Origin: Hymenobacter sp. H14-R3
GTDB lineage: Bacteria; Bacteroidota; Bacteroidia; Cytophagales; Hymenobacteraceae
Assembly: GCF_030063445.1 (NCBI RefSeq)
Contig: NZ_JASITD010000002.1
Location: forward strand, 223,291 to 287,290
DNA length: 64,000 nucleotides
Reading direction: 5' to 3'
Positions 27,401 through 35,626 of the stretch are shown here, piece after piece. Below the pieces are notes generated by a model. That model was not told where the DNA came from, made no database searches, and worked only from the letters and a program-made list of their open reading frames with translations. The position numbers and the translations under genes are program-made. How positions within the stretch are numbered: the first letter of the stretch is position 1; each line of letters starts with the position of its first letter.

Positions 27401-27536
27401 GCTGCCTACTCAAGCCGCCGCTGGTATTCATGCCCTGTCTTGGGATGGCCGCGATGCCCAAGGCCAACTGCTGACGCCCGGCGTTTATGAGGTGGAGCTG
27501 GCCGGACAACATCAGCAGCTGGTACGAATGCCGTGA
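24498..27536 (+). CDS. Exported GH31 alpha-glucosidase or transglucosylase
   Basis: A 1012-residue protein; ATG 24498 begins the signal peptide (cleaved at AHAQ, near residue 33). An N-terminal beta-sandwich (about 60-300) is followed by the GH31 barrel: LDLFWFGGTTRQGDFAWD near 365, catalytic Asp473 in WWSDLGEPE, and Asp541 in WSGDINRSW. The WSDLGEPE form of the nucleophile motif recalls oligosaccharide 4-alpha-glucosyltransferases, so transfer as well as hydrolysis of alpha-glucans is possible. About 50 residues of low-complexity sequence (roughly 655-707) interrupt the end of the barrel. The C-terminus (about 930-1012) is a FlgD-like Ig module ending ALSWDGRDAQGQLLTPGVYE. Probably periplasmic or surface-located. 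Confidence 0.92.
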   Translation: MLSPFLYRAGWLLPAVLLLATPAHAQQVGDRPPTQDPFGRRPVRAREVPGGRYESHSFDTEKGLLTIQATDGSSRQIQEWGTGVVKINYFAPGRQPVADSSLSVLNNNTLPHTDGVTVRAPDGKHVVLLANPSSATATTVRLRTNHGIIIIQKSSLQVSWEYGSDILFSEAAAPFRRQPRTAQLPPRPDSQRPGYAADEGVGTGVRFRLAPGERLYGTGARALPLDRRGYRLELYNQAHYGYQNGEQNLNVTLPVVLSSRGYLLLFDHYAPAYLDLGQQQPDALEYGARGLNSLSYFVVTGRDQGEILNRYTALTGRQPLPPRWALGLIQSRFGYRSQAQMLAVAARMRRENFPLDALVLDLFWFGGTTRQGDFAWDAANFPDPAGMMHDLKAQGVHTILISEPYVMRTSLNDSLVRTQGLVGTTAAGRPFTVGSFWAGPASILDVFKPQAHTWLWAQYQRLHDQGAAGWWSDLGEPENHPLAMHHALGPAAQVHNAYGMTWAQILQDNYARTYPDERLFNLARSGWAGMQRNSVFPWSGDINRSWNGLQAQVPIMLGMGQAGVGYMHSDAGGFGANATQDPELYTRWLQLAALCPIMRPHSDQVVAPEPYTYPEPYRSIVRRYAHLRYELLPYLYTLAAQNTLTGAPLARAMDFTSKEEWGLRKEELDGGDWGVPASPASASSPSSVEEGGGKTALTPAPTADLAPPGDQYLLGPNLLVAPINQPGQRRRNVVLPATPGGWVDWETGQTLPGGQTVGLNAPLEHIPLLARAGAIVPMTAYRASTTAYRPDTLVVRYFPDPSVSTSVFTMYEDDGHAAQALKQQQFATIELTASTTDDYTTFTAVASGKYPGAPSQRLVQLRIARVASAPVAVQLAGQPLAATEWHYDAVRHELQLQFPLAQRASVSVANLRLLTEPAMQLDPETLTLTAPDSRTFTGSAGLHYERYVAADSPAPLRIRNARGQVVRELPTQAAAGIHALSWDGRDAQGQLLTPGVYEVELAGQHQQLVRMP

Positions 27537-27538
27537 CT

Positions 27539-27658
27539 GTTTTTAGCCCGCAGAGGGCGCTGAGGTTTACGCAGAAGGCGCTGAGGCTAAAGCCCTTGTG
27601 GGACCGTATGCTTCTGCGCCTTCTGCGTAAACCTCAGCGCCCTCTGCGGGCTAAAAAC
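27539..27658. repeat. Perfect 42-bp inverted repeat with internal duplication
   Basis: Bases 27539-27580 are repeated inverted without mismatch at 27617-27658. Each arm itself contains two similar units, GCAGAGGGCGCTGAGG and GCAGAAGGCGCTGAGG, five bases apart; in the left arm the second unit runs into the loop. It starts two bases after the GH31 stop and ends five bases before the stop of the converging transpeptidase gene, filling the whole gap. Confidence 0.95.
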
Positions 27659-27663
27659 AACTG

Positions 27664-28506
27664 TTACGAGTTGCTGGCCGGCTTCAATGAAAGCGCCGCC
27701 AACGCCACATTCTGGTTCAGGTATTTGGAAGTGTACCCGGCGTTCGACTTGCTCAGAAACAAGCAGCTACCGCCTTCCACCGCGTCGATAATCTGCGAAT
27801 ATTGGGCGAGCGGCAAGGCGGGGCAGCCGAGGCTGCGGCCCAGGCGGCCGTTTTGCTTGATGAATTCCTCGCTCACGTAGTCGGCGCCGTGCATCACGAT
27901 GGAGCGGGCAAAGGCATTGGTGTTGAAGCCCTCATCTACGCCTTTCAAGCGGAGCGAGTGACCGTGCTTGCCCTCGTACTCCTGGCCCGTAACGTAGAAG
28001 CCCAAACTACTCATGTTGCTCTGGTCGGTGTTCGAAAACTGGTCGGCCCCATTCTCGCCCGAGTTGTGGCCGTGGGCTACCAGCGTGTGAAACAGGATTC
28101 TGTTGCTGTGCAGGTCGAGTACCCAGAGGCGCTTTTCGGTCGAGGGCAGGTCGAAGTCCACCACCGTCAGGTGCTGCTGGTTGTCGGCCAGGTGGCCGGT
28201 TTCACGCAGGTTGAGGTAGCCGGTCATCGCCTTCTCAAACACCTCGAAGCGCAGGCCCTGCTGCTCGGCACCCAAGCGGTTATAGGTCTGGCGCAGGGTT
28301 GCATCGAAGCGGGCCAGCGGCGTGAGGGCTACGGCTACTGTAGTCGTAGCAGCCGGCGTGTGGGCCGACGAGCGCATGAGCGGCCCGGCCAGCGGCGTAG
28401 CCAAAAACAGCGAGGCCACAAAGGGCAGCACGCGCCGCACAAAGCGCTGCGAGCGGCGGCGACCGTCGCGCTGGCGTTGAACTACGCTGCAATGATGCTT
28501 TTTCAT
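27664..28506 (-). CDS. Murein L,D-transpeptidase catalytic domain protein
   Basis: A 280-residue protein. A basic N-terminus is followed by a membrane or signal segment (about 27-45) and a periplasmic domain. The catalytic region is HGADYVSEEFIKQNGRLGRS followed by LGCPALP (about 200-228), where His, Ser and Cys match the L,D-transpeptidase core. VVDFDLPSTEKRLWVLDL precedes it and is typical of the PF13645-type subfamily. Such enzymes form or edit meso-DAP crosslinks, or attach proteins to peptidoglycan. A paralogue lies directly upstream on the same strand (28636-29478). Confidence 0.9.
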   Translation of the reverse strand: MKKHHCSVVQRQRDGRRRSQRFVRRVLPFVASLFLATPLAGPLMRSSAHTPAATTTVAVALTPLARFDATLRQTYNRLGAEQQGLRFEVFEKAMTGYLNLRETGHLADNQQHLTVVDFDLPSTEKRLWVLDLHSNRILFHTLVAHGHNSGENGADQFSNTDQSNMSSLGFYVTGQEYEGKHGHSLRLKGVDEGFNTNAFARSIVMHGADYVSEEFIKQNGRLGRSLGCPALPLAQYSQIIDAVEGGSCLFLSKSNAGYTSKYLNQNVALAALSLKPASNS

Positions 28507-28635
28507 AACAATTTCGACGTGAAACGTAAGTGGAAAGCGTCCGCCAAAACGAACTACCTGTTTCGAAAGATACTATACGAGATTCGAAACCGGTTGGGTA
28601 GTGCCAAACGGAACACTCGCCCAAATAATTCCGGC

Positions 28636-29478
28636 TCAGCGCCAGCCGCGCCGGGCAAAGCGCCGACCGGCGGCCGGCCCGTTGAGCCAACGCGAGGCCA
28701 GGCCCGGCCCGCTCACCAGCAGCAGGCTACCCGTTTGCACCGTGCTGATAATCTGCTTGTACTGCGTGGGCGGCAGCGCCGGGCAGCCCCGGCTGTAGCC
28801 CAGGTGGCCGTGCTGGCGCAGGTAGTCGGGGCTGGCATAGTCGGCGGCGTGCAGCACAATGTAGCGGTCAAAGACGTTGCTGTTTTCGCCCTTATCGAGG
28901 CCCTGCAACCGGCGCGAGTAACCGTGCTTGCCGCCGTAGGTGCCCGAGGTGCGGTAAAAACCCAGCGACGTGCACTCCGAGCTCTGCTCGTTGGAAAAGC
29001 GCCGCGCCCGCAGGTGGCCCGAGCCCAGGCCGTGAGCTACCAGGCTATGGTGCAGCACTTTAGCATTTTTCAGGTCGATAACCCACAGGCGCTCGGTAGA
29101 GTTGGGCAGGTCCATGTCGGCCACGGCCAGCAGGCCGGCCCGCTCGATGCGGCCGGTGGGGTGCAGTGTGAGGTAGCCCACGCAGGCCTGCGCCAGCACC
29201 TCGGGCCGCAGCGCGGCCGCCTCGGGCCCCAATGCGCTGTGCAGCTGGGCAATAGCCTGGCGCAGGGTATCGGGCACGCCGGCCACGGTGGGCACGGGCG
29301 TAGGCAGTAGCGAATCGGGCAGCGCCGCCCGGCGGAGCGAATCGGCGGCGGCCCGCCCCGCCAGTGGGGCCGCGCTGGCCGGGTGCGCCTGAGGCTGGCA
29401 GGCCCCCAGGCCCAGGCCGCCCAAGCTTAAAAAAGCCGCGCAGTAGGGCAAAAACGGGCGGAATGCAGCGCATCTCAT
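28636..29478 (-). CDS. Murein L,D-transpeptidase catalytic domain lipoprotein (paralogue)
   Basis: A 280-residue paralogue of the gene at 27664. The N-terminus carries a lipobox (LGLGAC, Cys near residue 27), so unlike its sister it should be lipid-anchored. The core reads HAADYASPDYLRQHGHLGYS followed by RGCPALPP, with the Gly after the His replaced by Ala, and the upstream ADMDLPNSTERLWVIDLKN block retained. Cys and His are intact, so activity is likely but the substitution is worth noting. The two genes look like an old tandem duplication with divergence of anchoring mode. A GC-rich hairpin lies just upstream. Confidence 0.9.
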   Translation of the reverse strand: MRCAAFRPFLPYCAAFLSLGGLGLGACQPQAHPASAAPLAGRAAADSLRRAALPDSLLPTPVPTVAGVPDTLRQAIAQLHSALGPEAAALRPEVLAQACVGYLTLHPTGRIERAGLLAVADMDLPNSTERLWVIDLKNAKVLHHSLVAHGLGSGHLRARRFSNEQSSECTSLGFYRTSGTYGGKHGYSRRLQGLDKGENSNVFDRYIVLHAADYASPDYLRQHGHLGYSRGCPALPPTQYKQIISTVQTGSLLLVSGPGLASRWLNGPAAGRRFARRGWR

Positions 29479-29493
29479 TACCCAAAGTTAGCC

Positions 29494-29551
29494 GCGAAAA
29501 AGCAGCGCCGGCTCCCTTTTCGGCTAAAAAAAGGAACCGGCGCGGCTTTTC
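29494..29551. repeat. Imperfect GC-rich inverted repeat
   Basis: CGAAAAAGCAGCGCCGGC (from 29494) and GCCGGTTCCTTTTTTTAGCC on the minus strand form an imperfect stem with A/T tracts. It lies after the DUF4198 gene (stop at 29568 on the minus strand) and before the transpeptidase start at 29478, where it could act as the terminator of the long minus-strand run. Confidence 0.55.
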
Positions 29552-29567
29552 GGGCGGAGCCCCGCCC

Positions 29568-30272
29568 CTACTCGGCCACGAATACCAGCGCGGCCGTGAG
29601 GCTGAGGCGGGTGGCGTCGGGGTCAGCCGTTTGGGCAATGTCGAGGTCGTTGGCAAGGCGGTTAATGCCTTTTACCAACTTTATGGTTACCAAGCCATTG
29701 GCATCGGTATGGGGGCCTTCCTCGTTGCTGTTGTTTTCGACCATGGCGTTTGCCAGGGGCTGGCCGTCGAGCAGCAGCCGCACCTGAAAGGGCTGGCCGG
29801 CCCTGAGCGCGCCGCTAAACGCCTCGGGCACAAACTCGAAGCGTTGGCCCACAGCCTTAAACATCCAGGGCTGCCAGCGCAGCACCGTTTTGGAGTACTT
29901 GAACAGGCGCGAACCCACGCCGCCCGCGGCGGCTGGTTGGGCGGTGAGGCGCACGTTGCGGCTCTCCTTGTCCTGCAGGGTTTTGGTCCAGTAGCCGTTG
30001 TCGAAGTCGAGCACAAACATAGCGGGCTGCCCCGTGGGCTTGATGCTCAGGCCCTTAGCCGTGGGCAGGCGCGTGTAGGGCAGGAAATGCTGCTCGGCAT
30101 CGAGCACCTGCAACGTCGTCACCTTAGCGGCGGGGTAGTTTTCGGGCACCTTGTGGCCGTAAAAAACCTGGTAGATGGGGCCGCCCAGCGGGTCGACCCA
30201 GGCATCGTGGGCCAGCAGCGGCAGGGCGGTGGCCGCCAGCACCAGGGCAGCGGCAGCAAGTACTTTTTTCAT
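29568..30272 (-). CDS. DUF4198-type periplasmic protein (putative metal-uptake accessory)
   Basis: A 234-residue protein with a clean signal peptide (KKVLAAAALVLAATALPLLA) and a mature start of HDAWVDPLGG, the usual opening of DUF4198 proteins. The domain is beta-rich (PYTRLPTAKGLSIKPTG, then RRLLLDGQPL-like strands) and ends in a second Ig-like half. DUF4198 proteins are often encoded beside nickel/cobalt transport genes. Here the gene follows a TonB receptor by about 100 bases on the same strand and closes the minus-strand island that starts at 40746. The role in metal binding is inference from family and context. Confidence 0.85.
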   Translation of the reverse strand: MKKVLAAAALVLAATALPLLAHDAWVDPLGGPIYQVFYGHKVPENYPAAKVTTLQVLDAEQHFLPYTRLPTAKGLSIKPTGQPAMFVLDFDNGYWTKTLQDKESRNVRLTAQPAAAGGVGSRLFKYSKTVLRWQPWMFKAVGQRFEFVPEAFSGALRAGQPFQVRLLLDGQPLANAMVENNSNEEGPHTDANGLVTIKLVKGINRLANDLDIAQTADPDATRLSLTAALVFVAE

Positions 30273-30373
30273 AACTCAGAAAAGCGAAAGGTTGGGGTGA
30301 ATATTTTTTACTATTGTTAATTAATTACAAATCAACACTTTACTAAACAAGCATAGCAGGCTACAAAGCCCCT

Positions 30374-32470
30374 TTACTGCGTCGAGTTGAAGCCGCTGAT
30401 GGGAATTTTTAGGCCCGCCGTAAACGTGCCCTTGGGCTGCGGGGCCGTGAGCAGGCTGCCACCCGAGAGAAAGGTCATCTCATCGAGGGCGCCGGTGCCG
30501 GGGTAAAACGTGCCCTGCACGTAGAGCCGGAAGCCCGCCCAGCTGGTGCGGGTATACAGGAGCTTGCCGGCCAGGCGCTGGTAGGCGCTGGTTTGCATGG
30601 TGCCGGCCTGGTCGAGATACTTGGGGCCGATGAGCTGGTCGTATAAGCTGAGGGCCAGGCGACTAACGCCGGCCGAGCGGGCCAGCAGGGGCAGGTCGAG
30701 GCCCACGGTGGCCAGGTAGCGCGGCGTGTTGGTGACGTAGCCATCGTCGGGGGCCTCGTTGAGCAGCTTGGGCTGCACGTAGGAGTAGTTGCCGAAAACC
30801 GTGGGGCCGGCGCTGGTTTCGGCCAGGCGGTAGCGGCCCTCCACCTCCACGCCCTGGCGGCGGGTGTGGCCAAAATTGGTGAGGTTACCCAGCGGGTCGA
30901 CCTGCACCTCGCCGGTTTGCTCCGAATGGTAGGCCGTGAGCAGGCCGTGCAGGCGGCCGGTGGCATCGTCGGCGCTGAAACCGGCCTCGTAGCTGTTGAG
31001 GCGCGACAAGCCCAGGCTGGCATTGCCGGGCAGGTCGCCGTAGCCATCAATGCCCTTAAAGCCGCGGGCGTAGTTCGCAAACAGGCTGACTACCGGCGTG
31101 ATACTAAAGGCCGCACCCACTTTGGGGTTGAAGGCGCCCACGTTGGTAGTCGTGGTAGTATTGGCCACGCTGGCCACGTCGAAGCTACCCACCCGCACGT
31201 CGTAATACAGCCGGTCGTAGCGGGCGGCGGCCGTTAGCTTGAGGCGCACCAGGGGCTGGTACTGCACCTGCGCGTAGGCCGAGGGCGTGTTCAGGGTGAG
31301 GTCGCGCTGGCGGGTTTGCGGCCCGCGCACGCGGCCCACGGTCGGAAAGCGGCTGTCGGAAGCAGCATCGGCGCGGTAGCTGACGCCGGCGGCCAGTAGC
31401 GTAGGCGCCCCGCCCAGCGTGGTGATGCGGGTGTAGCGCACGTCGCCGCCGCCGTAGGTGCGCTCGTCGCGGTCCACGCGCTGGCCCCCGCCGCCGTTGC
31501 GGAAGCGCGGAAAATTGTGGTGCAGCACGTAGAGCGTGGTGCTGAAGTAGCTGTTGGGGTTGTTGCCCTTGTAGTTGAACACCGCGTTCTGCTGGCGGGT
31601 CTGGTTGCCGTCGGTGAGGTCCACGGCGGCGCGGCGGCTGAGGGTGCCGGCCTCCACGGCCGCCCGGCTGAGATAGCTGGCCGAGCCCGAATTGTCGCCG
31701 TAGGCCTGCACCCGCAGCGTGGCCGTGCCGTGGGGCAGGGCCGCCGTTACCTTGGCCAGGCCGTTGAGGTGGTTGTCGCGGCCGTTGTCGCGGTAGCCGT
31801 CGCCGTGGGCCGCATCGAGCACCACGTAGGCGGCCACCTTGCTGCCGGGCTTGCCCAGGCCCACGATGCCCAGCGCCCGCGCCGTGCCATAAGTGCCGCC
31901 CTCCAGGGTGAGGCTGGTGGGCAGGCGGTCCTCGGTGTCGAAGCTGATGGTACCACCCAGGGCGTGGTCGCCCGAAAAGGCGCTGAACGGCCCCCGCACC
32001 ACCTCAATGCGCCGGATAATCTCGGGAATGAGCGGGTTCAGGTCGGCGTAGCCATTGGCCTGAAGGTTAGACCCTTGGTTCTGGGGCACCCCATCAATAA
32101 AGAACGCGATATCGCGGGCGTGCTCGGTGGCCACGTAGCCGCGCATCTGAATGCCGTAGGCCACGCCGCCGAGCTGGAAATTGCTTACGCTCACGCCGGC
32201 CAGCGGCCGCAGCAGGTCGCCGTAGCTGGTTACGGCCTGGCGGGCAATGTAGGCGCGGCCCACCAGCGTAACGGCCGCCGGACTGGCCGTAGCCTCGGCC
32301 GAAACGGTCATTTTGCTGGTCGAAACCGTTTCGCCGCGCACTTCTACCGTGCCGAGGCGCTGCGTTTTGGTGCTGTCGGCGGGGGGGCGCTGGCCGCTAG
32401 TTTGGGCCAGGGCAAAGCCGGGCAGCAGCACGCTCGTGGCGGCGGCTGCCCACTTACAATAAATTTTCAT
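30374..32470 (-). CDS. TonB-dependent receptor (second receptor of the island)
   Basis: A 698-residue receptor. ATG 32470 starts a signal peptide ending FALAQT; a TTG one codon upstream is the only alternative nearby. There is no carboxypeptidase-like N-domain. A TonB-box-like RLGTVEVRGE (about 40-49) is followed by the plug (AYIARQAVTSYGDLLRPLAG to RRIEVVRGPFSAFSGDHALG) and a barrel ending KIPISGFNSTQ. The length of about 700 fits vitamin- or metal-chelate-type receptors rather than SusC glycan importers. It is followed by the DUF4198 gene and preceded by small ORFs, so I infer a metal or metal-chelate ligand. Confidence 0.92.
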   Translation of the reverse strand: MKIYCKWAAAATSVLLPGFALAQTSGQRPPADSTKTQRLGTVEVRGETVSTSKMTVSAEATASPAAVTLVGRAYIARQAVTSYGDLLRPLAGVSVSNFQLGGVAYGIQMRGYVATEHARDIAFFIDGVPQNQGSNLQANGYADLNPLIPEIIRRIEVVRGPFSAFSGDHALGGTISFDTEDRLPTSLTLEGGTYGTARALGIVGLGKPGSKVAAYVVLDAAHGDGYRDNGRDNHLNGLAKVTAALPHGTATLRVQAYGDNSGSASYLSRAAVEAGTLSRRAAVDLTDGNQTRQQNAVFNYKGNNPNSYFSTTLYVLHHNFPRFRNGGGGQRVDRDERTYGGGDVRYTRITTLGGAPTLLAAGVSYRADAASDSRFPTVGRVRGPQTRQRDLTLNTPSAYAQVQYQPLVRLKLTAAARYDRLYYDVRVGSFDVASVANTTTTTNVGAFNPKVGAAFSITPVVSLFANYARGFKGIDGYGDLPGNASLGLSRLNSYEAGFSADDATGRLHGLLTAYHSEQTGEVQVDPLGNLTNFGHTRRQGVEVEGRYRLAETSAGPTVFGNYSYVQPKLLNEAPDDGYVTNTPRYLATVGLDLPLLARSAGVSRLALSLYDQLIGPKYLDQAGTMQTSAYQRLAGKLLYTRTSWAGFRLYVQGTFYPGTGALDEMTFLSGGSLLTAPQPKGTFTAGLKIPISGFNSTQ

Positions 32471-32497
32471 CAAGCTGATTTACAAGTAGCTAATCAG

Positions 32498-32716
32498 CTA
32501 AAACGACATCGCCATCCGGCACTTGGCCTGGTAGCGCGACTGGTCGGTGCGGTGCCGGGCGCGCTGGTCGGGGGCGGCGGCAGCCAGCGCTGCGCGGGCC
32601 CCCTTGGGGTTGAGGGCGGCCAGGTTGAGACCGGCACAGGAAGTAGCGGGGCGCGGCAGACGCACCGACGAGGCAGCCGCAGCCAGCGCCACGGTATTGG
32701 AAGACAGGAAATGCAT
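32498..32716 (-). CDS. Small hypothetical protein
   Basis: A 72-residue frame starting at ATG 32716, 27 bases before the receptor start. It opens MHFLSSNTVALAAAASSVRL and continues Ala/Arg-rich, with Cys in ATSCAGLN and KCRMAMSF. No signal peptide is convincing and no family is recognised. It is kept because it lies in line with the operon, between the small Cys/His protein and the receptor, but the composition could also be chance. Confidence 0.35.
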   Translation of the reverse strand: MHFLSSNTVALAAAASSVRLPRPATSCAGLNLAALNPKGARAALAAAAPDQRARHRTDQSRYQAKCRMAMSF

Positions 32717-32840
32717 GAAAATGAGCGGAATAGCAGCGCCTGGCGCACGCCGGCGCACTGCCTGGTGGGGATAAAACACAGTGGCCGAAGCGGCTGGCAG
32801 CCGCCCCAGCCGCCGCCGCCGGGCAGGCGGCCGCGTGGGC

Positions 32841-33230
32841 TTATCCCCGGCGGGGCGGGTCGTAAAGGCGGCCCCGCACGCCGGCCGGCGTGCCGGCCGC
32901 GTACCAGGCCAGCGGCCGGGCGTTGCGGCCTACAAACGGGCGGCCCGCCGTCCCTTCCGCGGCGGGCAGGCAGTGCAGGTCCACACCCTTCAGCGAGGTG
33001 AGGAGCTGCTGCAAGGGCACGGGTTTGTGGCCCTTCTGCACGTGGTATTGCACACCGTTGCAATCGTCGAAGCAGCTGCCGCCGCGCCAGGCGTTTTGGA
33101 GCTGGCAATCGGGGCTGTGCACGTAGCCGTAGGCCCGCGCCACTGGCGGCGCGGGCCGCCCGCCTACGCTAGCGCACACCACCAGCAGGTAGTTGAGCAC
33201 CAGCATCATAACGAGAAGCGAGCGGGACAC
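32841..33230 (-). CDS. Small Cys/His-rich secreted or anchored protein B
   Basis: A 129-residue protein starting at ATG 33230, whose N-terminus is a hydrophobic segment (SRSLLVMMLVLNYLLVVCAS). The conserved core YVHSPDCQLQNAW, then CFDDCNGVQYHVQ, then LKGVDLHC (about 35-90) is shared with the gene at 35770. Three Cys (CQ, CF, CN) and the LHC Cys, with His residues, could bind a metal ion, and a periplasmic location is likely. The C-terminus (DPPRRG) is also like that of its paralogue. It lies between the two TonB receptor genes. I know no name for this family; a metallochaperone or receptor-accessory role is inference. Confidence 0.8.
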   Translation of the reverse strand: MSRSLLVMMLVLNYLLVVCASVGGRPAPPVARAYGYVHSPDCQLQNAWRGGSCFDDCNGVQYHVQKGHKPVPLQQLLTSLKGVDLHCLPAAEGTAGRPFVGRNARPLAWYAAGTPAGVRGRLYDPPRRG

Positions 33231-33292
33231 GGCGGTGAAGGGTTAGTTGGTTTTTAGGACTTGCGTAGTGACGGGCATCTTTGCGCAAATCG

Positions 33293-35626
33293 TTAGAAAA
33301 AGATGCTGGCATTAGCCCGCACGTAGACTGGCGTGCCGGGCGTGAAATTTAGTTGATTAACCGAAGCAGACTCACCGCGCAGCTGGCTGTCGGTGGCAAA
33401 CTGGGCCTCGTTCCACTTGGCATTGAGCAGATTTTGGCCCGTGATGCCGAGCTGGTAGCGCGGCTGGGTATAGTTGACCACCGCATCGAGCAGGAAGTAG
33501 CCCACGGCCCGAATGGCATTGTCTTCCTGGGCCGGGCGGTTGTCGATGTGGCGGTAGCGCAGGCTGATGTTCAGGCCCTTAGGGCTGCGCATGGTGATGC
33601 CGCCGATGCTGGTAAATGTGGGTGCCAGCGGAATGTAATTCTCGCCCTCGGGCGCGTCGATGATGCGGCCGTGGCTGTAATTGAAGTCGCCATCGAGGAA
33701 AAAGCGGGTCGAGAGCTGGTAGCGCGCCGACACATCGACGCCGAAGCGGCGCGTGGGCCCCACACTTTCGGTGGTGCCCTCATCGCCCGAGTACACCAGC
33801 TCATCTTCGAGGTGCAGCGTCCAGAGGGCGGCGTTTATCACCAGCGCCGGCACCGGCTTAAAGGTGCTGCCCACCTCGGCGCCCAGAGCGCGGGGCAGCG
33901 CGTTGAAATTGCCGGTGCCCTGCACCACACCGCGCGCATCATTCGAGTGGAAACCCAGGCCCGAGCGCGCAAACAGTTGCACCGCCGGCGAAAGCTGGTA
34001 GTACAGGTTAAGCTTGGGCGACACCCGGGCGCGGGTAACGCGGCCCGCCAGCGGCACAAAGCCGGCCGCCGAATCGGCCCGCTGCCCCCGAAAATCAAAC
34101 ACAAACACGTCGGCCCGCACCGCCGCGTTCACCGTGAGGCGGTCGGTAAGGGTCAGGGTCTCGTCGAGGTAGGCGTTGATATTCTGCTCGTGGAGGCGGC
34201 CGGTACTCACGGTATCCAGGATGCGGCGCTGCACGGCGTGGCGCAATTGCAGGCCGCCCTCGTCAATGCGGGTGCCCAGGCCAAAGGTCGAGTGCAGATT
34301 GCGGGTGCCCAACTGGTCGTCGCGGTCGTAGGTACCGGTGTAGCCGTAGAGATTACGGCCGGTGTCGGTCTGGGCTATCTCGTCGCCATTAACGGGGTCG
34401 TTCTTGAAAAAGGTAAAGTTGGAGAACAGGTTGAAGTAGTAGCGCGAGTAGTACACCTGCTGGCGCAGCACGGCATCGTGGGGCAGCGCGGTGGTGAGCA
34501 CGGCGTAGGCGTTGGTGCGGCGCGTGTTGCCGCCCTCACTGGCATCGATACTGCCAAACCTCGATATAATACCCTCATCCACTGGGCGTTGTGGTATTTG
34601 GCCGCTGGCATCCCAGCTGGAGGCGAAATGCGAGCCAAACAGCGTGAGCGAGGTTTTATCCGATAGCTGGCCCGTGTACTTGGCCATGCCGTTGAAGCGC
34701 TTGAAGTGCTGCGGGTTATCGAAGTACGAGTTGGTAAAGTTATACTCGGCGGCCACGTAGGCGCTTTCGGGCCGCTTGCTGAGCAGGTGGTGGGTGCCCA
34801 GCAGGTCGAGCATCACCAGCGCCCGGTAAGTATCGAACTGGCCCACTTCTACTTTCACCTGGCTATGGTCGAGGCTGGTTTTGGTGCTGAACTCGCCCGC
34901 GCCGGCCGTGGCAAAGTCGCCGAAGCGCGCCGTGTAGGGGCCTTTGTACACCTTGAGCTGCTCCACCGTTTCGGGAATCACGAAGTGAAAATCGGCGTAG
35001 CCCTGGCCGTGGGCGTGGCTCACCATGTTCACGGGCAGGCCGTCGATGCTCACCGCAAAGTCGGTGCCGTGGTCGGCGTCGAAGCCCCGCACGAATATCT
35101 GCTCGGCCTTGCCGCCGCCCGCGTGCTGCGCAATGAAGAGGCCAGGCACCAGCCGCAGCAGGTCCTGGGCCGAGTTGATGGGCCGCAGCGTCTGGTCGAT
35201 GTGCGAGATGGCGGCCAGCGTCTGGTTGGGGTCGCGGGGCTGGCTCACGGTTACCTCGCTCAGGTTGAGGCTGGTGGTGGCCAGCGCTACGGCAAGACCG
35301 CGCGTTTCGCCGGCCAGCAGCGTTACCGTTTTGGTGGTGAGACGGTAACCCAGCGCGCCCAGCCGCACTTGGTAGGTGCCGGGGGCCACCCCAGTGAGGC
35401 GAAACTGCCCCAGCGCATCGGTGGCGGTGCCGCCGGGCTGGCCCACCAGCCCCACGCTCACGCCCGCCAGCGGCTGGCCCGAGAGCGAGTCGGCCACGGT
35501 GCCGCGCAAGGCGGCCGGGCGCTGCGCCTGCGCACCCAGCGCCAGCAGCAGCATGGCCACTAATAGCCCCAGCGACTGCCAACGCAGCCCCTGCTTGAAA
35601 TTTCCCACAAAGTAATTGACTTGCAT
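33293..35626 (-). CDS. TonB-dependent receptor with His-rich plug (metal-type)
   Basis: A 777-residue receptor starting at ATG 35626 with a signal peptide ending ALGAQAQ. A CarboxypepD_reg-like domain (about 38-118) precedes the plug. The plug carries an unusual His-rich stretch: RGFDADHGTDFAV, then VNMVSHAHGQGYADFHFVIP (about 180-215), and KVYKGPYTARFGDFATAGAG. This form of plug recurs in receptors encoded with HupE/UreJ permeases (from memory). The barrel ends TPVYVRANASIFF. Flanking genes on the same strand encode two small Cys/His paralogues, and the HupE-like permease is just upstream. I infer uptake of a transition metal or its chelate; nickel, cobalt, copper and zinc are all possible. 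Confidence 0.93.
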   Translation of the reverse strand: MQVNYFVGNFKQGLRWQSLGLLVAMLLLALGAQAQRPAALRGTVADSLSGQPLAGVSVGLVGQPGGTATDALGQFRLTGVAPGTYQVRLGALGYRLTTKTVTLLAGETRGLAVALATTSLNLSEVTVSQPRDPNQTLAAISHIDQTLRPINSAQDLLRLVPGLFIAQHAGGGKAEQIFVRGFDADHGTDFAVSIDGLPVNMVSHAHGQGYADFHFVIPETVEQLKVYKGPYTARFGDFATAGAGEFSTKTSLDHSQVKVEVGQFDTYRALVMLDLLGTHHLLSKRPESAYVAAEYNFTNSYFDNPQHFKRFNGMAKYTGQLSDKTSLTLFGSHFASSWDASGQIPQRPVDEGIISRFGSIDASEGGNTRRTNAYAVLTTALPHDAVLRQQVYYSRYYFNLFSNFTFFKNDPVNGDEIAQTDTGRNLYGYTGTYDRDDQLGTRNLHSTFGLGTRIDEGGLQLRHAVQRRILDTVSTGRLHEQNINAYLDETLTLTDRLTVNAAVRADVFVFDFRGQRADSAAGFVPLAGRVTRARVSPKLNLYYQLSPAVQLFARSGLGFHSNDARGVVQGTGNFNALPRALGAEVGSTFKPVPALVINAALWTLHLEDELVYSGDEGTTESVGPTRRFGVDVSARYQLSTRFFLDGDFNYSHGRIIDAPEGENYIPLAPTFTSIGGITMRSPKGLNISLRYRHIDNRPAQEDNAIRAVGYFLLDAVVNYTQPRYQLGITGQNLLNAKWNEAQFATDSQLRGESASVNQLNFTPGTPVYVRANASIFF

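Noticed and set aside
30258..30265. Further AAGTACTT sites as operators (also 41845-41852)
   Set aside because: Both lie inside coding sequence, in codons explained by the protein, and lack the AT-rich flanks of the island pair.
31517..33001. 494-codon open frame crossing the second TonB receptor and small genes
   Set aside because: Crosses several intact minus-strand genes and has no recognisable protein features.
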